This document shows, piece by piece, positions 16,908 to 26,450 of a DNA stretch of 64,000 bases. The stretch covers positions 2,542,001 to 2,606,000 of the forward strand of contig NZ_CP070961.1 of assembly GCF_017086465.1 (NCBI RefSeq). Reading direction: 5' to 3'. The notes under the pieces were generated by a model, which was given only the letters and a program-made list of their open reading frames with translations, ran no database searches and had not been told where the DNA came from. Source of the stretch: Nocardioides sp. zg-1228. Lineage in GTDB: Bacteria > Actinomycetota > Actinomycetes > Propionibacteriales > Nocardioidaceae. The position numbers and the translations under genes were made by a program. Position 1 is the first letter of the stretch, and every line of letters starts with the position of its first letter.

Positions 16908-17885
16908 TCAGCGGCGCTCGCGCGCCGCCAGGTAGACCGTCCGCATCCCGACGGCCCGCTCGAGCTGACTCTCGACCACCCGGAAGAAGTCGCGCCGGTA
17001 GGTGTCGTCGGTGACCGCGGACACCGTGAAGTAGAAGCCGCTGAACGAGGCGAGGAACAGCGAGACCTTCACCAGCGAGAGCGACACGCTGGACAGGAAC
17101 GGCACCTCGCCGACCGTCTTGGCGCCGGTCCACGCGAGCTGGGTGTCCACCTGCATCACCAGCGACCCGAACAGCATGAAGAACACGAAGACGGTCACCG
17201 AGAGCAACAGCACCTGCACCGTCTGGATGACCAGCAGCACGAGGATCAGGTTCCACCGCTCGAAGCCGGAGACCTGGGCGTGCGCTCGGGGATCGATGCC
17301 CGGGTCGGCCGCGACCTCCCGGCTCGCCTCCTCGAGCGGGGTGCCGGCGCACGCCCGCACCACGAAGTCGTCGTCGACCTCGTCGTCGACCCGGTCGACC
17401 TCCTCGGGCAGCCGCACGAGCAGGAACAGCACGGCGAGGCCGAACATCAGCAGCACGGTGAACCACAGCAGCCCGAACGGCAGGTTGGTGGTCATCTGCC
17501 ACGCCTCGGCGTTGACGAAGAGGAACGTCACGAAGACCAGCAGCAGCGGCAGGGCGCGCGAGGCCATGGGCACGAGGAAGCGCACGCTGCCGAGCGTCCG
17601 GGACAGCGCGAAGGCGAGGATCGGCCGCGCGCGCAGGGCGGTCGAGGCGTACCAGATGAGGGCGAGCACGGTGATCGAGAGCCACAGCGCGGGTCCGACC
17701 GCGTACGCGTCGGACGCCCACGCGAGCAGGCCGGCGAGCGCCGCGAGGACCAGCACGACCACCGCCAGCGACACCAGCCGCCGCGGCCGCAGGCCCGCAC
17801 GCGCGGCGGCGCGCTCCTCGGCGACGAAGTAGGGCAGGCCGTGGGCCAGGAACCACGCCTCGACCGCCGTGCGGTCGCCGGTCAC
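16908..17885 (-). CDS. Multi-pass membrane protein of unknown function
   Basis: A 325-residue protein with about six predicted membrane segments (roughly 37-57, 63-83, 108-130, 137-158, 220-245, 262-290). An acidic stretch (EEVDRVDDEVDDD) follows the fourth segment, and a short soluble tail ends in AARERR. I do not recognise the family. The start is a GTG at 17885 that overlaps the ribF stop (GTGA), so it is translationally coupled to ribF at the end of the truB-ribF run. It converges with ptsH, 19 bases apart. Confidence 0.75.
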   Translation of the reverse strand: MTGDRTAVEAWFLAHGLPYFVAEERAAARAGLRPRRLVSLAVVVLVLAALAGLLAWASDAYAVGPALWLSITVLALIWYASTALRARPILAFALSRTLGSVRFLVPMASRALPLLLVFVTFLFVNAEAWQMTTNLPFGLLWFTVLLMFGLAVLFLLVRLPEEVDRVDDEVDDDFVVRACAGTPLEEASREVAADPGIDPRAHAQVSGFERWNLILVLLVIQTVQVLLLSVTVFVFFMLFGSLVMQVDTQLAWTGAKTVGEVPFLSSVSLSLVKVSLFLASFSGFYFTVSAVTDDTYRRDFFRVVESQLERAVGMRTVYLAARERR

Positions 17886-18817
17886 GCCAGCAGGTCCCGT
17901 GCGCGGCGTACGTCGTCGTGCATGGTCTCCACGAGCGCCTCGACGCCCTCGAACTTCACCATGCCGCGCAGTCGGTCGACGAAGGCCACCTCGATCTCGA
18001 CGCCGTAGAGCTCGAGGTCGTCGCGGTCGAGCACGTGGGACTCCACGCGGCGCACCCGCTCGCCGTCGAAGGTCGGGTTGGTGCCCACCGAGATGGCGGC
18101 GGGGTAGCGCTCGCCGGTGTCGAGGCGGGTGAGCCAGCCGGCGTACACGCCGTCGGCGGGCGCGGCGTCGACGGGCGGCACCGGGACGTTGGCGGTCGGG
18201 TAGCCGAGCGCACGGCCGCGCTTGTCGCCCTCGACGACCGTGCCGCGCACCGTGAACGGGCGGCCCAGTGCCTCGGCGGCGCCGGCGACGTCGCCGGTCG
18301 CCAGGCACTGCCGGACGTAGGTGGAGCTCCAGACCTGCGGGCCGCCGTCGAGGGGCACCCCGACGGTCTCGAACCCGCGGCCGGCGCCGGCCTCGACGAG
18401 CGTGGCGACCTCACCGGCCGCCTTGGCGCCGAAGCGGAAGTTGGAGCCGACGACCACCGCGCCGGCGTGCAGCGTGTCGACCAGGATCCGGTCGATGAAC
18501 TCCTGCGGCGACCACGACGCGATGTCGCGGTCGAAGGGGACCACCAGGATCGCGTCGACCCCGGCGTCACGCAGCAGCCGGGCGCGGGTCTCGATGGAGG
18601 TGAGCGTGGGCGGGGCGTGGTCGGGCCGGAGCACCGCCATCGGGTGCGGGTCGAACGTCACCGCCACCACGGTGTCGATGCCCAGTCGCTCGGCGGTGGT
18701 GCGCGCCTCGAGGAGCACGCGGGCGTGCCCGAGGTGCACGCCGTCGAAGTTGCCGATGCTCACCACGGTGCGGCCGAGGTCGGCCGGCACGTCGTCGACG
18801 TCTCGCCAGATCTGCAC
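17882..18817 (-). CDS. ribF: Bifunctional riboflavin kinase / FAD synthetase
   Basis: Makes FMN and then FAD from riboflavin. The 311 residues contain the N-terminal adenylyltransferase domain with GNFDGVHLGH and VTFDPHPM, and a C-terminal kinase domain with GRALGYPTAN and ISVGTNPTF. The GTG start has no ribosome-binding site but follows TAGGCT by six bases, predicting a leaderless transcript separate from truB. It sits in the common order rbfA-truB-ribF. Confidence 0.96.
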   Translation of the reverse strand: MQIWRDVDDVPADLGRTVVSIGNFDGVHLGHARVLLEARTTAERLGIDTVVAVTFDPHPMAVLRPDHAPPTLTSIETRARLLRDAGVDAILVVPFDRDIASWSPQEFIDRILVDTLHAGAVVVGSNFRFGAKAAGEVATLVEAGAGRGFETVGVPLDGGPQVWSSTYVRQCLATGDVAGAAEALGRPFTVRGTVVEGDKRGRALGYPTANVPVPPVDAAPADGVYAGWLTRLDTGERYPAAISVGTNPTFDGERVRRVESHVLDRDDLELYGVEIEVAFVDRLRGMVKFEGVEALVETMHDDVRRARDLLA

Positions 18818-18829
18818 CCGGGCAGCCTA
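18818..18829 (-). promoter_or_regulatory. Leaderless -10 box of ribF
   Basis: TAGGCT-N6-GTG on the minus strand, in the 54-base gap between truB and ribF. Confidence 0.5.
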
Positions 18830-18871
18830 TCGGCGGGACACGTTCCCGCACCGACTCCCCCGTCCCTGGGG

Positions 18872-19741
18872 TCAGACGAAGACCGCGACCGGCCGCGCCT
18901 GCCCCCCACGCTGCTCGTAGAGCGCGAGGAACTGTCCGCCGGGTGCGAACACGGCGTGCGGGCCGGCCCCGGGCAGCTCGAGGTCGAGACCACGCCCCAC
19001 GCGTACGTCGGCTGCCTGCGCGTCGTCGAGGTCGACCGGCGGGAACGTCGCCCGGGCGGCGGCGGCGATCGGCACGAGGGAGAAGTCGTCGGCGAGCTGC
19101 TCGAGGGTGCGGGCCACGGACAGGTCGAAGGGGCCCACGGCCGTGCGCCGCAGCGCCGTCAGGTGCCCACCGACCCCGAGCGCCACGCCGACGTCGCGGG
19201 CGATCGCGCGGATGTAGGTGCCCGAGGAGCAGCGCACCGAGACGTCGACGTCGAGGCACTCACCGACGACGCGCTGGTCGTGGACCTCCAGGGAGTGGAT
19301 GGTGACGGGGCGCGCCTTCAGCTCGACCTGCTCGCCGTCGCGCACGCGGGCGTAGGCCCGCTTGCCGCCGACCTTGATCGCCGACACCGCGGTCGGCACC
19401 TGCATGATCTCACCGACCATCGCGCCGAGCTCGGCCTCGACCCGGGCCGGGTCGAGGTGGGACGCCGCGCGCGAGCCCGTGACCTCGCCCTCCGCGTCGT
19501 CGGTGGTCGTGGAGACGCCGAGGCGCACCGTGGCGTCGTAGGCCTTCTCGGTGAGCATCAGGTGGCCGAGCAGCCGGGTGGCGCGGTCGACGCCGAGCAC
19601 CAGCACGCCGGTCGCCATCGGGTCGAGCGTGCCGGCGTGCCCGACCTTGCGGGTGCCGGCGAGCCGGCGGACCCGGGCCACCACGTCGTGCGAGGTCATG
19701 CCCGGGGCCTTGTCGACGACGACCAGGCCGGGGTCGACCAT
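18872..19741 (-). CDS. truB: tRNA pseudouridine(55) synthase
   Basis: Forms pseudouridine 55 in the T loop of tRNAs. The 289 residues carry the catalytic Asp in HAGTLDPMATGVL, the KAPGMTSHD N-terminal motif and the YDATVRLG and SGTYIRAIARD segments. The C-terminal PUA-like part is present. The start overlaps the rbfA stop by one base (TGATG), the usual coupling. Confidence 0.96.
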   Translation of the reverse strand: MVDPGLVVVDKAPGMTSHDVVARVRRLAGTRKVGHAGTLDPMATGVLVLGVDRATRLLGHLMLTEKAYDATVRLGVSTTTDDAEGEVTGSRAASHLDPARVEAELGAMVGEIMQVPTAVSAIKVGGKRAYARVRDGEQVELKARPVTIHSLEVHDQRVVGECLDVDVSVRCSSGTYIRAIARDVGVALGVGGHLTALRRTAVGPFDLSVARTLEQLADDFSLVPIAAAARATFPPVDLDDAQAADVRVGRGLDLELPGAGPHAVFAPGGQFLALYEQRGGQARPVAVFV

Positions 19742-20247
19742 CAGGCGCGGTCGCCCTCGTCGTCGCGGTCGACGGGGTCGGCGGGGTCGGCGGGGTCGTC
19801 GTCCGCGTCGCCGGCCGCGTCGTCGTCCTCGGGCTCACGAGGCTTCTTGTAGGGGTCGGGCTCGCCGGCGTAGGCCTCGACGCGGCGGGCGGCCACCTCC
19901 TCGTCGAGCCGGCGGGCACGCTCCAGCACCTCGTCGAGGGCGCGAGCGCTCTCGGGGAGGGCGTCGGGGATGAAGGTCAGCGAGGGCACGATGCGCATGC
20001 CGAGCTGCTTGGCGACCTCGGAGCGGATCACTCCCTTGGCCGACTCGAGGGCGGCGGCCGTGCTGGCCAGCTCCTCCTCGGTGCCGAGGACCGTGTAGAA
20101 GATCGAGGCCTGCTGGGAGTCGCCGGTCACGCGGACGTCGGTGACGGTGACGAAGCCGAGGCGGGGGTCCTTGATCCGGCGCTCGAGCATCTCGGCGACG
20201 ATCACCTGGATGCGGTCGGCGATCTTGCGCACGCGGGGATTGGTCAT
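19741..20247 (-). CDS. rbfA: Ribosome-binding factor A
   Basis: 30S maturation factor that binds near the 16S 5' end. The KH-like core occupies about residues 1-115 ([35 protein letters not shown]). A further 50-residue acidic tail rich in Asp/Pro is typical of actinobacterial versions but not needed for the fold. 168 residues. A ribosome-binding site GAGAGAG precedes the ATG. It is separated from infB by an element of repeated 17-19 bp units. Confidence 0.95.
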   Translation of the reverse strand: MTNPRVRKIADRIQVIVAEMLERRIKDPRLGFVTVTDVRVTGDSQQASIFYTVLGTEEELASTAAALESAKGVIRSEVAKQLGMRIVPSLTFIPDALPESARALDEVLERARRLDEEVAARRVEAYAGEPDPYKKPREPEDDDAAGDADDDPADPADPVDRDDEGDRA

Positions 20248-20271
20248 GGGCTCACTCTCTCAAAGGGCACG

Positions 20272-20385
20272 TCGAGCCGGCGCGTCCTGATGGCCGGATC
20301 GCGTCGAGTCGGCGCATCCTCACCCCACTGGGGGTCAGGATGCGCCGACTCGAGCTTGATCGGGCGTCAGGATGCGCCGACTCGA
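20272..20385. repeat. Nested inverted-repeat element between infB and rbfA
   Basis: Four copies of a unit like TCGAGTCGGCGCATCCTGA: two forward (20272-20290 imperfect; 20304-20320) and two reverse (20337-20353; 20369-20385). The inner pair is a perfect 17-bp inverted repeat with a 16-base loop that itself contains CCCC-ACT-GGGG. The outer pair matches over 19 bases with two mismatches. It can terminate infB transcripts but is much more elaborate than needed. Confidence 0.85.
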
Positions 20386-20395
20386 CGAACGGTGT

Positions 20396-23230
20396 TCAGC
20401 TGCGCGGGATCTCGCGCATCTCGAAGGCCTCCACGACGTCGCCGATCTTGATGTCCTGGAAGTTGCGGAGCACCAGACCGCACTCGAAGCCCTCGCGGAC
20501 CTCGGACGCGTCGTCCTTCTCGCGGCGCAGCGAGGAGAGGTCGAGGTTGTCGGCCACGACCGCCCCGTCGCGCAGGACGCGCACCTTGGCGTTGCGGCGG
20601 AGCACACCGGAGGTGACCATGCAGCCCGCGATGTTGCCGGCCTTGGACGAGCGGAAGATCTCGCGGATCTCCGCCTGCCCGAGGGTCGACTCCTCGTAGA
20701 CGGGCTTGAGCATGCCCTTGAGCGCCGCCTCGATCTCCTCGATCGCCTGGTAGATGACCGAGTAGTAGCGGATCTCGACACCTTCCTTGTCGGCCATCTG
20801 GCTCGCCTTGCCCTGCGGGCGGACGTTGAAGCCGATGATGATGGCGTCGGAGGCGGCGGCGAGGTCGACGTTGGTCTCGGTGATCGCACCGACACCGCGG
20901 TCGATCACGCGCAGGGAGACCTCGTCGCCCACGTCGATCTGCGACAGCGCGTCCTCGAGTGCCTCGACCGAGCCGGACACGTCGCCCTTGAGGATGAGGT
21001 TGAGCTCCTGGCTCTCGCCCTTCTCCATGGAGGCCATGAAGTCCTCGAGGCTGCGACGCACGCGACGCTTGGCCTGCATGGCCGCACGCTCGCGCGCCTC
21101 GCGCTTCTCGGCGATCTGGCGGGCCATGCGGTCGTCCTCGACCACGATGAAGTTCTGGCCCGCTCCCGGCACCGCCGAGAGACCCAGCACCATCGCCGGA
21201 CGCGACGGGTCGGCCTCGGTGAGCTCGTTGCCGTGCTCGTCGAGCATCGCGCGGACGCGGCCGTGGGCCGGACCGGCGACGATCGAGTCGCCGACGCGCA
21301 GCGTGCCTCGCTGGACCAGCACCGTGGCGACCGGACCGCGACCGCGGTCGAGGTGCGCCTCGACGACGAGGCCCTGTGCGTCCTGGTCGGGGTTGGCCCG
21401 CAGGTCGAGCGAGGCGTCGGCGGTGAGGACGACGGCCTCGAGCAGCTTGTCGAGGTTGGTGCCGGCCTTGGCCGAGACGTCGACGAACATCGCGTCGCCG
21501 CCGTACTCCTCGGGGATCAGGCCGTACTCGGTGAGCTGGCCGCGGACCTTGGTCGAGTCGGCCTCCGGCTTGTCGATCTTGTTGACCGCGACCACGATCG
21601 GGACACCGGCGGCCTTGGCGTGGTTGAGCGCCTCGACCGTCTGCGGCATGACACCGTCGTCGGCCGCGACCACGAGGATCGCGATGTCGGTGGCCTGCGC
21701 ACCACGAGCACGCATGGCGGTGAACGCCTCGTGACCGGGGGTGTCGATCAGGGTGATGCGACGGTCGTCGCCGTCGACCTCGGTGTGGACCTGGTAGGCA
21801 CCGATGTGCTGGGTGATGCCACCGGCCTCCTTGTCGACCACGTTGGCGTCACGCAGCGCGTCGAGGAGCTTGGTCTTTCCGTGGTCGACGTGACCCATGA
21901 CGGTCACGACCGGCGGACGGATGACCAGGTCGGACTCGTCGCCCTCGTCGGCGCCGAACTCGAGGTCGAACGTCTCGAGCAGCTCGCGGTCCTCGTCCTC
22001 GGGGGACACGATCTGGACCACGTAGTTGAGCTCGTCGGCGAGCAGCTCGAACGTCTCGTCACCGACCGACTGGGTCGAGGTGACCATCTCGCCGAGCGAG
22101 AACAGCATCTGGACCAGGGCGGCCGCGTCGACGTTGATCCTCTCGGCGAAGTCGGTGAGCGAGGCACCGCGCGGCAGGCGAACGGTCTCGCCGTTGCCCT
22201 TGCGGACGCGCACGCCGCCGATCGTCGGGGCCTCCATGGCCTCGAACTCCTGACGACGCGCCCGCTTCGACTTGCGACCACGGCGCGAGGGACCGCCGGG
22301 ACGACCGAAGGCGCCCTGCGTCTGGCCACGCTGGCCGGGACGACCGCCACCGGGGCGACCGCCGCCGGACGGGCCGAAGCCGCCGGGACGACCGGGAGCG
22401 CCACCGGGGGCACCGGCGCCGGGACGACCCGGGGCACCGCTGCGACCGGGAGCACCGGGACGGCCGGGACCGCCACCGGGGCCACCACCGGGGCCACCGC
22501 GGGCAGGACGCCCGCCGGGACCGTTGCCGAAGGCGGCCGGGGACTTGGGCATCATCGCCGGGTTGGGACGCGGCATGCCGGGGCGTCCCTCACCGCCGGC
22601 CGGCGGACGCGGCGGACGGTTGTCGTCGCCGCCGGTGCGCGGGGCGGGGCGCTGGCCCATGCCCTGGCTCGGGGCGAACGGGTTGTTGCCCGGACGCGGG
22701 GCGCCGGGCCTGCCGACGGGACGAGGTGCCGGGCTCGGCGACTTCGCGGCCGGGGCGGCGGGCGCCTCGGGCTCGGCCGGCGGAGGCGTGGGCTCGGCGG
22801 CAGGTGCCTTCGGGCCGGGACGCGGGCCGGGACGGGCCGACGGGGCTGCCGGCTGGGCGGCCGCGGGTGCGGCCGGCTCAGCGGCCGCGGGTGCGGCCGG
22901 CTCGGCAGGCTGGATGGGGGCGACCGGCTCGGCGGGCGCCTCGGCCGGAGCCTCGGTGGCCGCCGGGGCGGGAGCGGGCTTGGGGCCGGGCTTGGGCGCG
23001 GCCTTCTTGGCAGCCGGCTTGTCGGCCGGCGCGGCGGTGTCGGCGGGCGCGGAGGCCGCAGCGGCCTTCAGCTCCTCGCCGTACTGCTTCTTGAAGCGCA
23101 TCTCGACGGGCGGCTCGACAGTCGACGATGCCGACTTGACGAACTCCCCCATCTCCTTGAGCTTCTCGAGAACGAACTTGCTCTCGACTCCGAACTCCTT
23201 GGCGAGTTCGTGGACTCGGGTCTTTGCCAC
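20396..23230 (-). CDS. infB: Translation initiation factor IF-2
   Basis: GTPase that places initiator tRNA on the 30S subunit. The 944 residues hold an N-terminal IF2-N helix (1-50), a long Ala/Pro then Gly/Arg/Pro-rich region (60-325), a second IF2-N domain (about 345-400) and the GTPase: G1 GHVDHGKT at 446-453, G3 DTPGHEAF, G4 NKID, G5 SAKAG, then domains II-IV. The long low-complexity region is usual in Actinobacteria. The start is GTG at 23230, with AAGGAG eleven bases upstream inside a hairpin. Confidence 0.97.
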   Translation of the reverse strand: MAKTRVHELAKEFGVESKFVLEKLKEMGEFVKSASSTVEPPVEMRFKKQYGEELKAAAASAPADTAAPADKPAAKKAAPKPGPKPAPAPAATEAPAEAPAEPVAPIQPAEPAAPAAAEPAAPAAAQPAAPSARPGPRPGPKAPAAEPTPPPAEPEAPAAPAAKSPSPAPRPVGRPGAPRPGNNPFAPSQGMGQRPAPRTGGDDNRPPRPPAGGEGRPGMPRPNPAMMPKSPAAFGNGPGGRPARGGPGGGPGGGPGRPGAPGRSGAPGRPGAGAPGGAPGRPGGFGPSGGGRPGGGRPGQRGQTQGAFGRPGGPSRRGRKSKRARRQEFEAMEAPTIGGVRVRKGNGETVRLPRGASLTDFAERINVDAAALVQMLFSLGEMVTSTQSVGDETFELLADELNYVVQIVSPEDEDRELLETFDLEFGADEGDESDLVIRPPVVTVMGHVDHGKTKLLDALRDANVVDKEAGGITQHIGAYQVHTEVDGDDRRITLIDTPGHEAFTAMRARGAQATDIAILVVAADDGVMPQTVEALNHAKAAGVPIVVAVNKIDKPEADSTKVRGQLTEYGLIPEEYGGDAMFVDVSAKAGTNLDKLLEAVVLTADASLDLRANPDQDAQGLVVEAHLDRGRGPVATVLVQRGTLRVGDSIVAGPAHGRVRAMLDEHGNELTEADPSRPAMVLGLSAVPGAGQNFIVVEDDRMARQIAEKREARERAAMQAKRRVRRSLEDFMASMEKGESQELNLILKGDVSGSVEALEDALSQIDVGDEVSLRVIDRGVGAITETNVDLAAASDAIIIGFNVRPQGKASQMADKEGVEIRYYSVIYQAIEEIEAALKGMLKPVYEESTLGQAEIREIFRSSKAGNIAGCMVTSGVLRRNAKVRVLRDGAVVADNLDLSSLRREKDDASEVREGFECGLVLRNFQDIKIGDVVEAFEMREIPRS

Positions 23231-23241
23231 GGTTGTTTCTG

Positions 23242-23270
23242 CTCCTTCTGGTCCGTGACCCCAGAAGGAG
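23242..23270 (-). promoter_or_regulatory. Hairpin sequestering the infB ribosome-binding site
   Basis: In the minus-strand RNA CTCCTTCTGG (23270-23261) pairs perfectly with CCAGAAGGAG (23251-23242) across a nine-base loop. The 3' arm contains the AAGGAG that serves the infB start at 23230. The gap to ylxR (23231-23328) has no ORF. Confidence 0.65.
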
Positions 23271-23328
23271 AGGGGAAACGGAACAGCTAGTGGGTGTGCA
23301 AACTCATCGCGAGTTACTCATCGAGTGC

Positions 23329-23667
23329 TCATGAGCTGCGTGCTCCAGTTTCTGGTCGGTGCTGCGGTGATTCGGACTGGTGCGCGGTGAGGTGTTCCTG
23401 CACCGGCGCGCCGCTGAGGTGCTCGCCCGAGCGGAGGGCCCGGGATGGTGCTCGGCGTCGCACGGCGAGCTCCCAACACTCCTGCGTGGGGTGGATGTGC
23501 GCCCCTCGCCCGGGTGCCCGACGGTCCGGATCGGGCACCAGGGCCGGTCGGCCCTCGGCGTCCGAGCCTGCGACCATCCGCAGCAGCTCGCTCGCAGCGG
23601 CCCTGGTCCGGCAACCCACGCAGGTCCGGACGGGTCCGGGCGCAAGGGTGTCAGACGTGGTGGCCAC
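23329..23667 (-). CDS. ylxR: YlxR family (DUF448) nucleic-acid-binding protein
   Basis: Small basic protein between nusA and infB, its conserved place. The motif VRTCVGCRTR near the N-terminus and GRGAHIHPTQECWE are the DUF448 signatures. The C-terminal 30 residues are variable. YlxR binds RNA-related partners in Firmicutes; the exact role is unsettled. I chose GTG at 23667 (112 residues), which follows TAGAGT by eight bases; a GTG at 23703 overlapping the nusA stop would add 12 residues and is possible. Confidence 0.8.
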   Translation of the reverse strand: MATTSDTLAPGPVRTCVGCRTRAAASELLRMVAGSDAEGRPALVPDPDRRAPGRGAHIHPTQECWELAVRRRAPSRALRSGEHLSGAPVQEHLTAHQSESPQHRPETGARSS

Positions 23668-23681
23668 TGACCCCCACTCTA
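23668..23681 (-). promoter_or_regulatory. -10 box near the ylxR start
   Basis: TAGAGT-N8-GTG on the minus strand, between nusA and ylxR. It would give a leaderless or near-leaderless ylxR-infB transcript. Confidence 0.35.
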
Positions 23682-23699
23682 GCCGGTGGAGCCCCTGGT

Positions 23700-24680
23700 T
23701 CACGAACTGGGCTCGGGAGCCTCGTCGCTGCGGATGTCGATGCGCCAGCCGGTGAGCCGGGCCGCGAGGCGGGCGTTCTGGCCCTCCTTGCCGATCGCCA
23801 GCGAGAGCTGGAAGTCGGGCACGACCACCCGGCAGGACCGGGCGGCGAGGTCGACGATCTCCACCGAGTTGACCCGGGCCGGCGACAGGGCGTGGGCGAC
23901 GAGCTCCGCGGGGTCCTCGGCCCAGTCGACGATGTCGATCTTCTCGCCGTGCAGCTCGCTCATCACGTTACGCACGCGCTGGCCCATCGGGCCGATGCAG
24001 GCGCCCTTCGCGTTGACGCCCGGGACGCTCGAGTGCACGGCGATCTTGGTGCGGTGGCCGGCCTCGCGGGCGATCGCCGCGACCTCGACGGTGCCGTCGG
24101 CGATCTCGGGCACCTCGAGGGCGAACAGCTTCTTCACCAGCGTCGGGTGGGAGCGCGACAGGGTGATCTGCGGCCCGCGCATGCCCTTGCGCACCGAGGT
24201 GACCAGGCACTTGATGCGCTCGCCGTGGACGTACTTCTCGCCCGGCACCCGCTCGCTGACGGGCAGGATCGCCTCGATCTTGCCGAGGTCGACCATCACG
24301 TCGTCGGGGTTGCGGCCCTGCTGGATGATCCCGGAGACGATGTCGCCCTCCTTGCCGGCGAACTCGCCGAACTTGATCTCGTCCTCGGCGTCGCGCAGCC
24401 GCTGGAGCATGACCTGCTTGGCGGTCGTGGCGGCGATGCGGCCGAAGCCCTGCGGGGTGTCGTCGTACTCGGGCCCGGCCGAGCCGTCCTCGTCGATCTC
24501 GCGCGCCCACACGGTGACGTGGCCGGTCTTGCGGTCCAGCTCCACGCGGGCGGGGCGCTGCGACTCGGTCGCGCGCTGGTAGGCGGTGAGCAGGGCCTGC
24601 TCGATGGCCTCGGCCAGCACCTCGAAGGAGATCTCCTTCTCCCGCTCCAGCATGCGCAGGATGCTCAGGTCGATGTCCAT
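23700..24680 (-). CDS. nusA: Transcription termination/antitermination factor NusA
   Basis: Binds RNA polymerase and nascent RNA. The 326 residues comprise the N-terminal polymerase-binding domain (1-115), S1 domain (about 120-185, [10 protein letters not shown]) and two KH domains ([37 protein letters not shown]). It lacks the C-terminal acidic repeats of enterobacterial NusA, as usual here. The ATG overlaps the rimP stop by one base. Confidence 0.96.
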   Translation of the reverse strand: MDIDLSILRMLEREKEISFEVLAEAIEQALLTAYQRATESQRPARVELDRKTGHVTVWAREIDEDGSAGPEYDDTPQGFGRIAATTAKQVMLQRLRDAEDEIKFGEFAGKEGDIVSGIIQQGRNPDDVMVDLGKIEAILPVSERVPGEKYVHGERIKCLVTSVRKGMRGPQITLSRSHPTLVKKLFALEVPEIADGTVEVAAIAREAGHRTKIAVHSSVPGVNAKGACIGPMGQRVRNVMSELHGEKIDIVDWAEDPAELVAHALSPARVNSVEIVDLAARSCRVVVPDFQLSLAIGKEGQNARLAARLTGWRIDIRSDEAPEPSS

Positions 24681-25168
24681 CAGTCGTCCTTCTGGTCGGT
24701 CTTGCGGTTGAACTCGATCTGCACGAGCGCCTTGGTCACGTCGGCGTAGGCGACCTCGCGCCGCTCCCCCGACACGTCGAGGGTCGCCGACTCCTCCGAC
24801 GAGGCCAGCACCCGCCCGGTCAGGCTCGAGCCGTCGGCGAGCGTGGCCTTGACCAGCCGGTCCTCGTTGCGCCGCCAGTGCCGCGGCAGGGTCAGCGGGC
24901 GGTCGACGCCGCGGGAGGTGACCTCCAGCGTGTAGGGCATCTCGCCCATCACGTCGGACTCGTCGAGCACGCGCGAGACCTCACGCGTCGCGTCGGCGAC
25001 GTCGTCCAGGGTCACGCCGCCGTCCTTGTCGACCGCGACCCGCAGGACGCGGCGGCGGCCGGCGGGGGTCACCTCGACGGCCTCGACGTCGAGACCCAAC
25101 GCTCGCAAGGGGTCGACCAGCTCCGCCTCGATGCGGTCCCGGGTGGCGTCCTGGCGGGGGGTGCTCAT
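24680..25168 (-). CDS. rimP: Ribosome maturation factor RimP
   Basis: Assists 30S assembly. The 162 residues show the RimP N-terminal fold ([20 protein letters not shown]), the [14 protein letters not shown] signature and the C-terminal SH3-like barrel. The start at 25168 has AAGGAGG nine bases upstream; the frame is open for 22 more codons without family support. First gene of the rimP-nusA-ylxR-infB run. Confidence 0.94.
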   Translation of the reverse strand: MSTPRQDATRDRIEAELVDPLRALGLDVEAVEVTPAGRRRVLRVAVDKDGGVTLDDVADATREVSRVLDESDVMGEMPYTLEVTSRGVDRPLTLPRHWRRNEDRLVKATLADGSSLTGRVLASSEESATLDVSGERREVAYADVTKALVQIEFNRKTDQKDD

Positions 25169-25271
25169 CGGGGTGCGACCTCCTTGTGTAGTTGTCCGAC
25201 TCCACGATAGCCGTCCTCCCCCGCACCGCGACAAACCCCGCCGGCCGGTCCGGACCGGAGCGCCGGGCCGC

Positions 25272-25283
25272 TAGGGTGCGGGG
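25272..25283 (+). promoter_or_regulatory. Leaderless -10 box of the lipoprotein gene
   Basis: TAGGGT-N6-GTG immediately before the start codon. Confidence 0.5.
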
Positions 25284-25808
25284 GTGCCCGCACGCCCGCT
25301 GACCCGTCGTACGACGGTGGGCGCGGCGCTCGCGGCGCCCCTCGTGCTGGCCGCCTGCGACATCGACCCGCCGCGCCGCGACGCCGGGTCCGTGGACGCC
25401 GACCAGCCCCCGCCGGAGGACTCCGAGCTGGTGGCGGGCGTGGTCGCGGCGCTGGTGCGGGCCCGATCCGTGCTGGAGGCGGCGACGCTGGCGGTCCCCG
25501 GCCTGACCCCGCTCCTGGCGCCGGTGGCGACCGCGCACACCGCCCAGCTCGACGTGCTGGCGACGGCGGTCGCCGACACCGACGTGCCCGCCTCCGACCC
25601 GCCCGTGCTGCCGGCCGCCCCGCGACGGGCGCTGACCGCGGTCCGCCGCTCGGAGCAGCGGCTGCTGCGCGAGGTGCGGCGCGCCTGCCTCGTCGCGGCC
25701 AGCGGCGACCTCGCCCGGGTGCTGGCAAGCGTGGCGGCCTCGACAGCGCAGCACTCGGCCGTCCTCGCCGACGCCACGACGAGCCCCGCCTCCGCGGAGG
25801 CCGGATGA
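25284..25808 (+). CDS. Putative lipoprotein, helical, paired with a ferritin-like protein
   Basis: A 174-residue protein with an N-terminal signal (RPLTRRTTVG then a hydrophobic stretch) ending in the lipobox LVLAAC, Cys25. The paired Arg could mean Tat export. The mature part is Ala/Leu-rich and helical, with HTAQLDVLATAV and STAQHSAVLADA, suggesting a helical bundle similar to its neighbour. I cannot name a family. The next gene overlaps its stop by four bases (ATGA). The GTG start follows TAGGGT by six bases, so translation is probably leaderless. Confidence 0.75.
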   Translation: MPARPLTRRTTVGAALAAPLVLAACDIDPPRRDAGSVDADQPPPEDSELVAGVVAALVRARSVLEAATLAVPGLTPLLAPVATAHTAQLDVLATAVADTDVPASDPPVLPAAPRRALTAVRRSEQRLLREVRRACLVAASGDLARVLASVAASTAQHSAVLADATTSPASAEAG

Positions 25809-26239
25809 GCGTCCTCGACGCCCTGCAGACGACCCTCGCCGACGAGCACGCGGCGCTCTACGCCTACGGCGTGCTCGGGGCGCGCACCTCGCAGGCCGCC
25901 TCCCCCGAGCTGTTCGACACCCTGACCTCCGGCTACCGTCGGCACCGGGCCCGGCGCGACCAGCTGCGGCTGATGGTGGGCGACGCTGGCGGCGAGCCGG
26001 TCGCCGCCGCCCCCGCGTACGACGTGGCCAACGCCCTGCGCCGACCGCAGCAGGTCGCCCGTGCCGCCCAACTGCTGGAGGCGACGAGCGTCGAGGTGCT
26101 CCTCGCCCTCGTGGCGCAGTCGAGCGGCGCCGTGCGCGAGTGGGCGCTCACCGAGGCGACCTGGTCGGCGACGTGGGAGGTGCGGCTCGGCGCCAGCGCC
26201 ACCACCTGGCCCGGGGCCCCGGAGCTCGACGGGGCCTAG
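25805..26239 (+). CDS. DUF4439 ferritin-like domain protein
   Basis: A 144-residue helical protein beginning DALQTTLADEHAALYAYGVLG, with further helices SGYRRHRARRDQLRLMV and REWALTEATWSATWEVRLG. The acidic/His pattern (EHAALYAYG) resembles the DUF4439 ferritin-like family in Actinobacteria. Whether it binds metal is unknown. No signal peptide. It is coupled to the preceding lipoprotein gene, so the two products probably work together at the membrane face or are duplicated relatives. Confidence 0.75.
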   Translation: MSVLDALQTTLADEHAALYAYGVLGARTSQAASPELFDTLTSGYRRHRARRDQLRLMVGDAGGEPVAAAPAYDVANALRRPQQVARAAQLLEATSVEVLLALVAQSSGAVREWALTEATWSATWEVRLGASATTWPGAPELDGA

Positions 26240-26262
26240 CGCCCGCTCGCCATCGCTGAGAC

Positions 26263-26340
26263 GGGAAGAGCGGCCCGCGGCCTCAGCCTTTGGGAAAGTC
26301 CCGAGATCTCTCCCAAAAGCCGAGGACGCGGACCGCTCCC
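26263..26340. repeat. Large imperfect inverted repeat, 30-bp arms
   Basis: Arms 26263-26295 and 26311-26340 match at 26 of 30 positions after a three-base bulge. Three of the four mismatches become G-U pairs in the minus-strand RNA but are C-A or A-C in the plus strand, pointing to the minus strand as the folded RNA. The gap 26240-26486 has no ORF. Confidence 0.8.
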
Positions 26341-26450
26341 ATGGGGTTGGTCAGCATCACCCTGTGTCGATCGAACCTGTGGGGGAGGTCGAGCGACATG
26401 CACAATCATGCATTCGATCCCGCCTCAACGTAAGGCGTCGCGACTCGCAT

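Noticed and set aside
16908..18308. Longer version of the membrane protein starting inside ribF
   Set aside because: The first 141 residues are Arg-rich read-through of ribF; the GTG at 17885 coupled to the ribF stop fits better.
20372..23290. 972-codon plus-strand open frame opposite infB
   Set aside because: Its composition is an antisense artefact and the minus strand encodes complete IF2 with all GTPase motifs.
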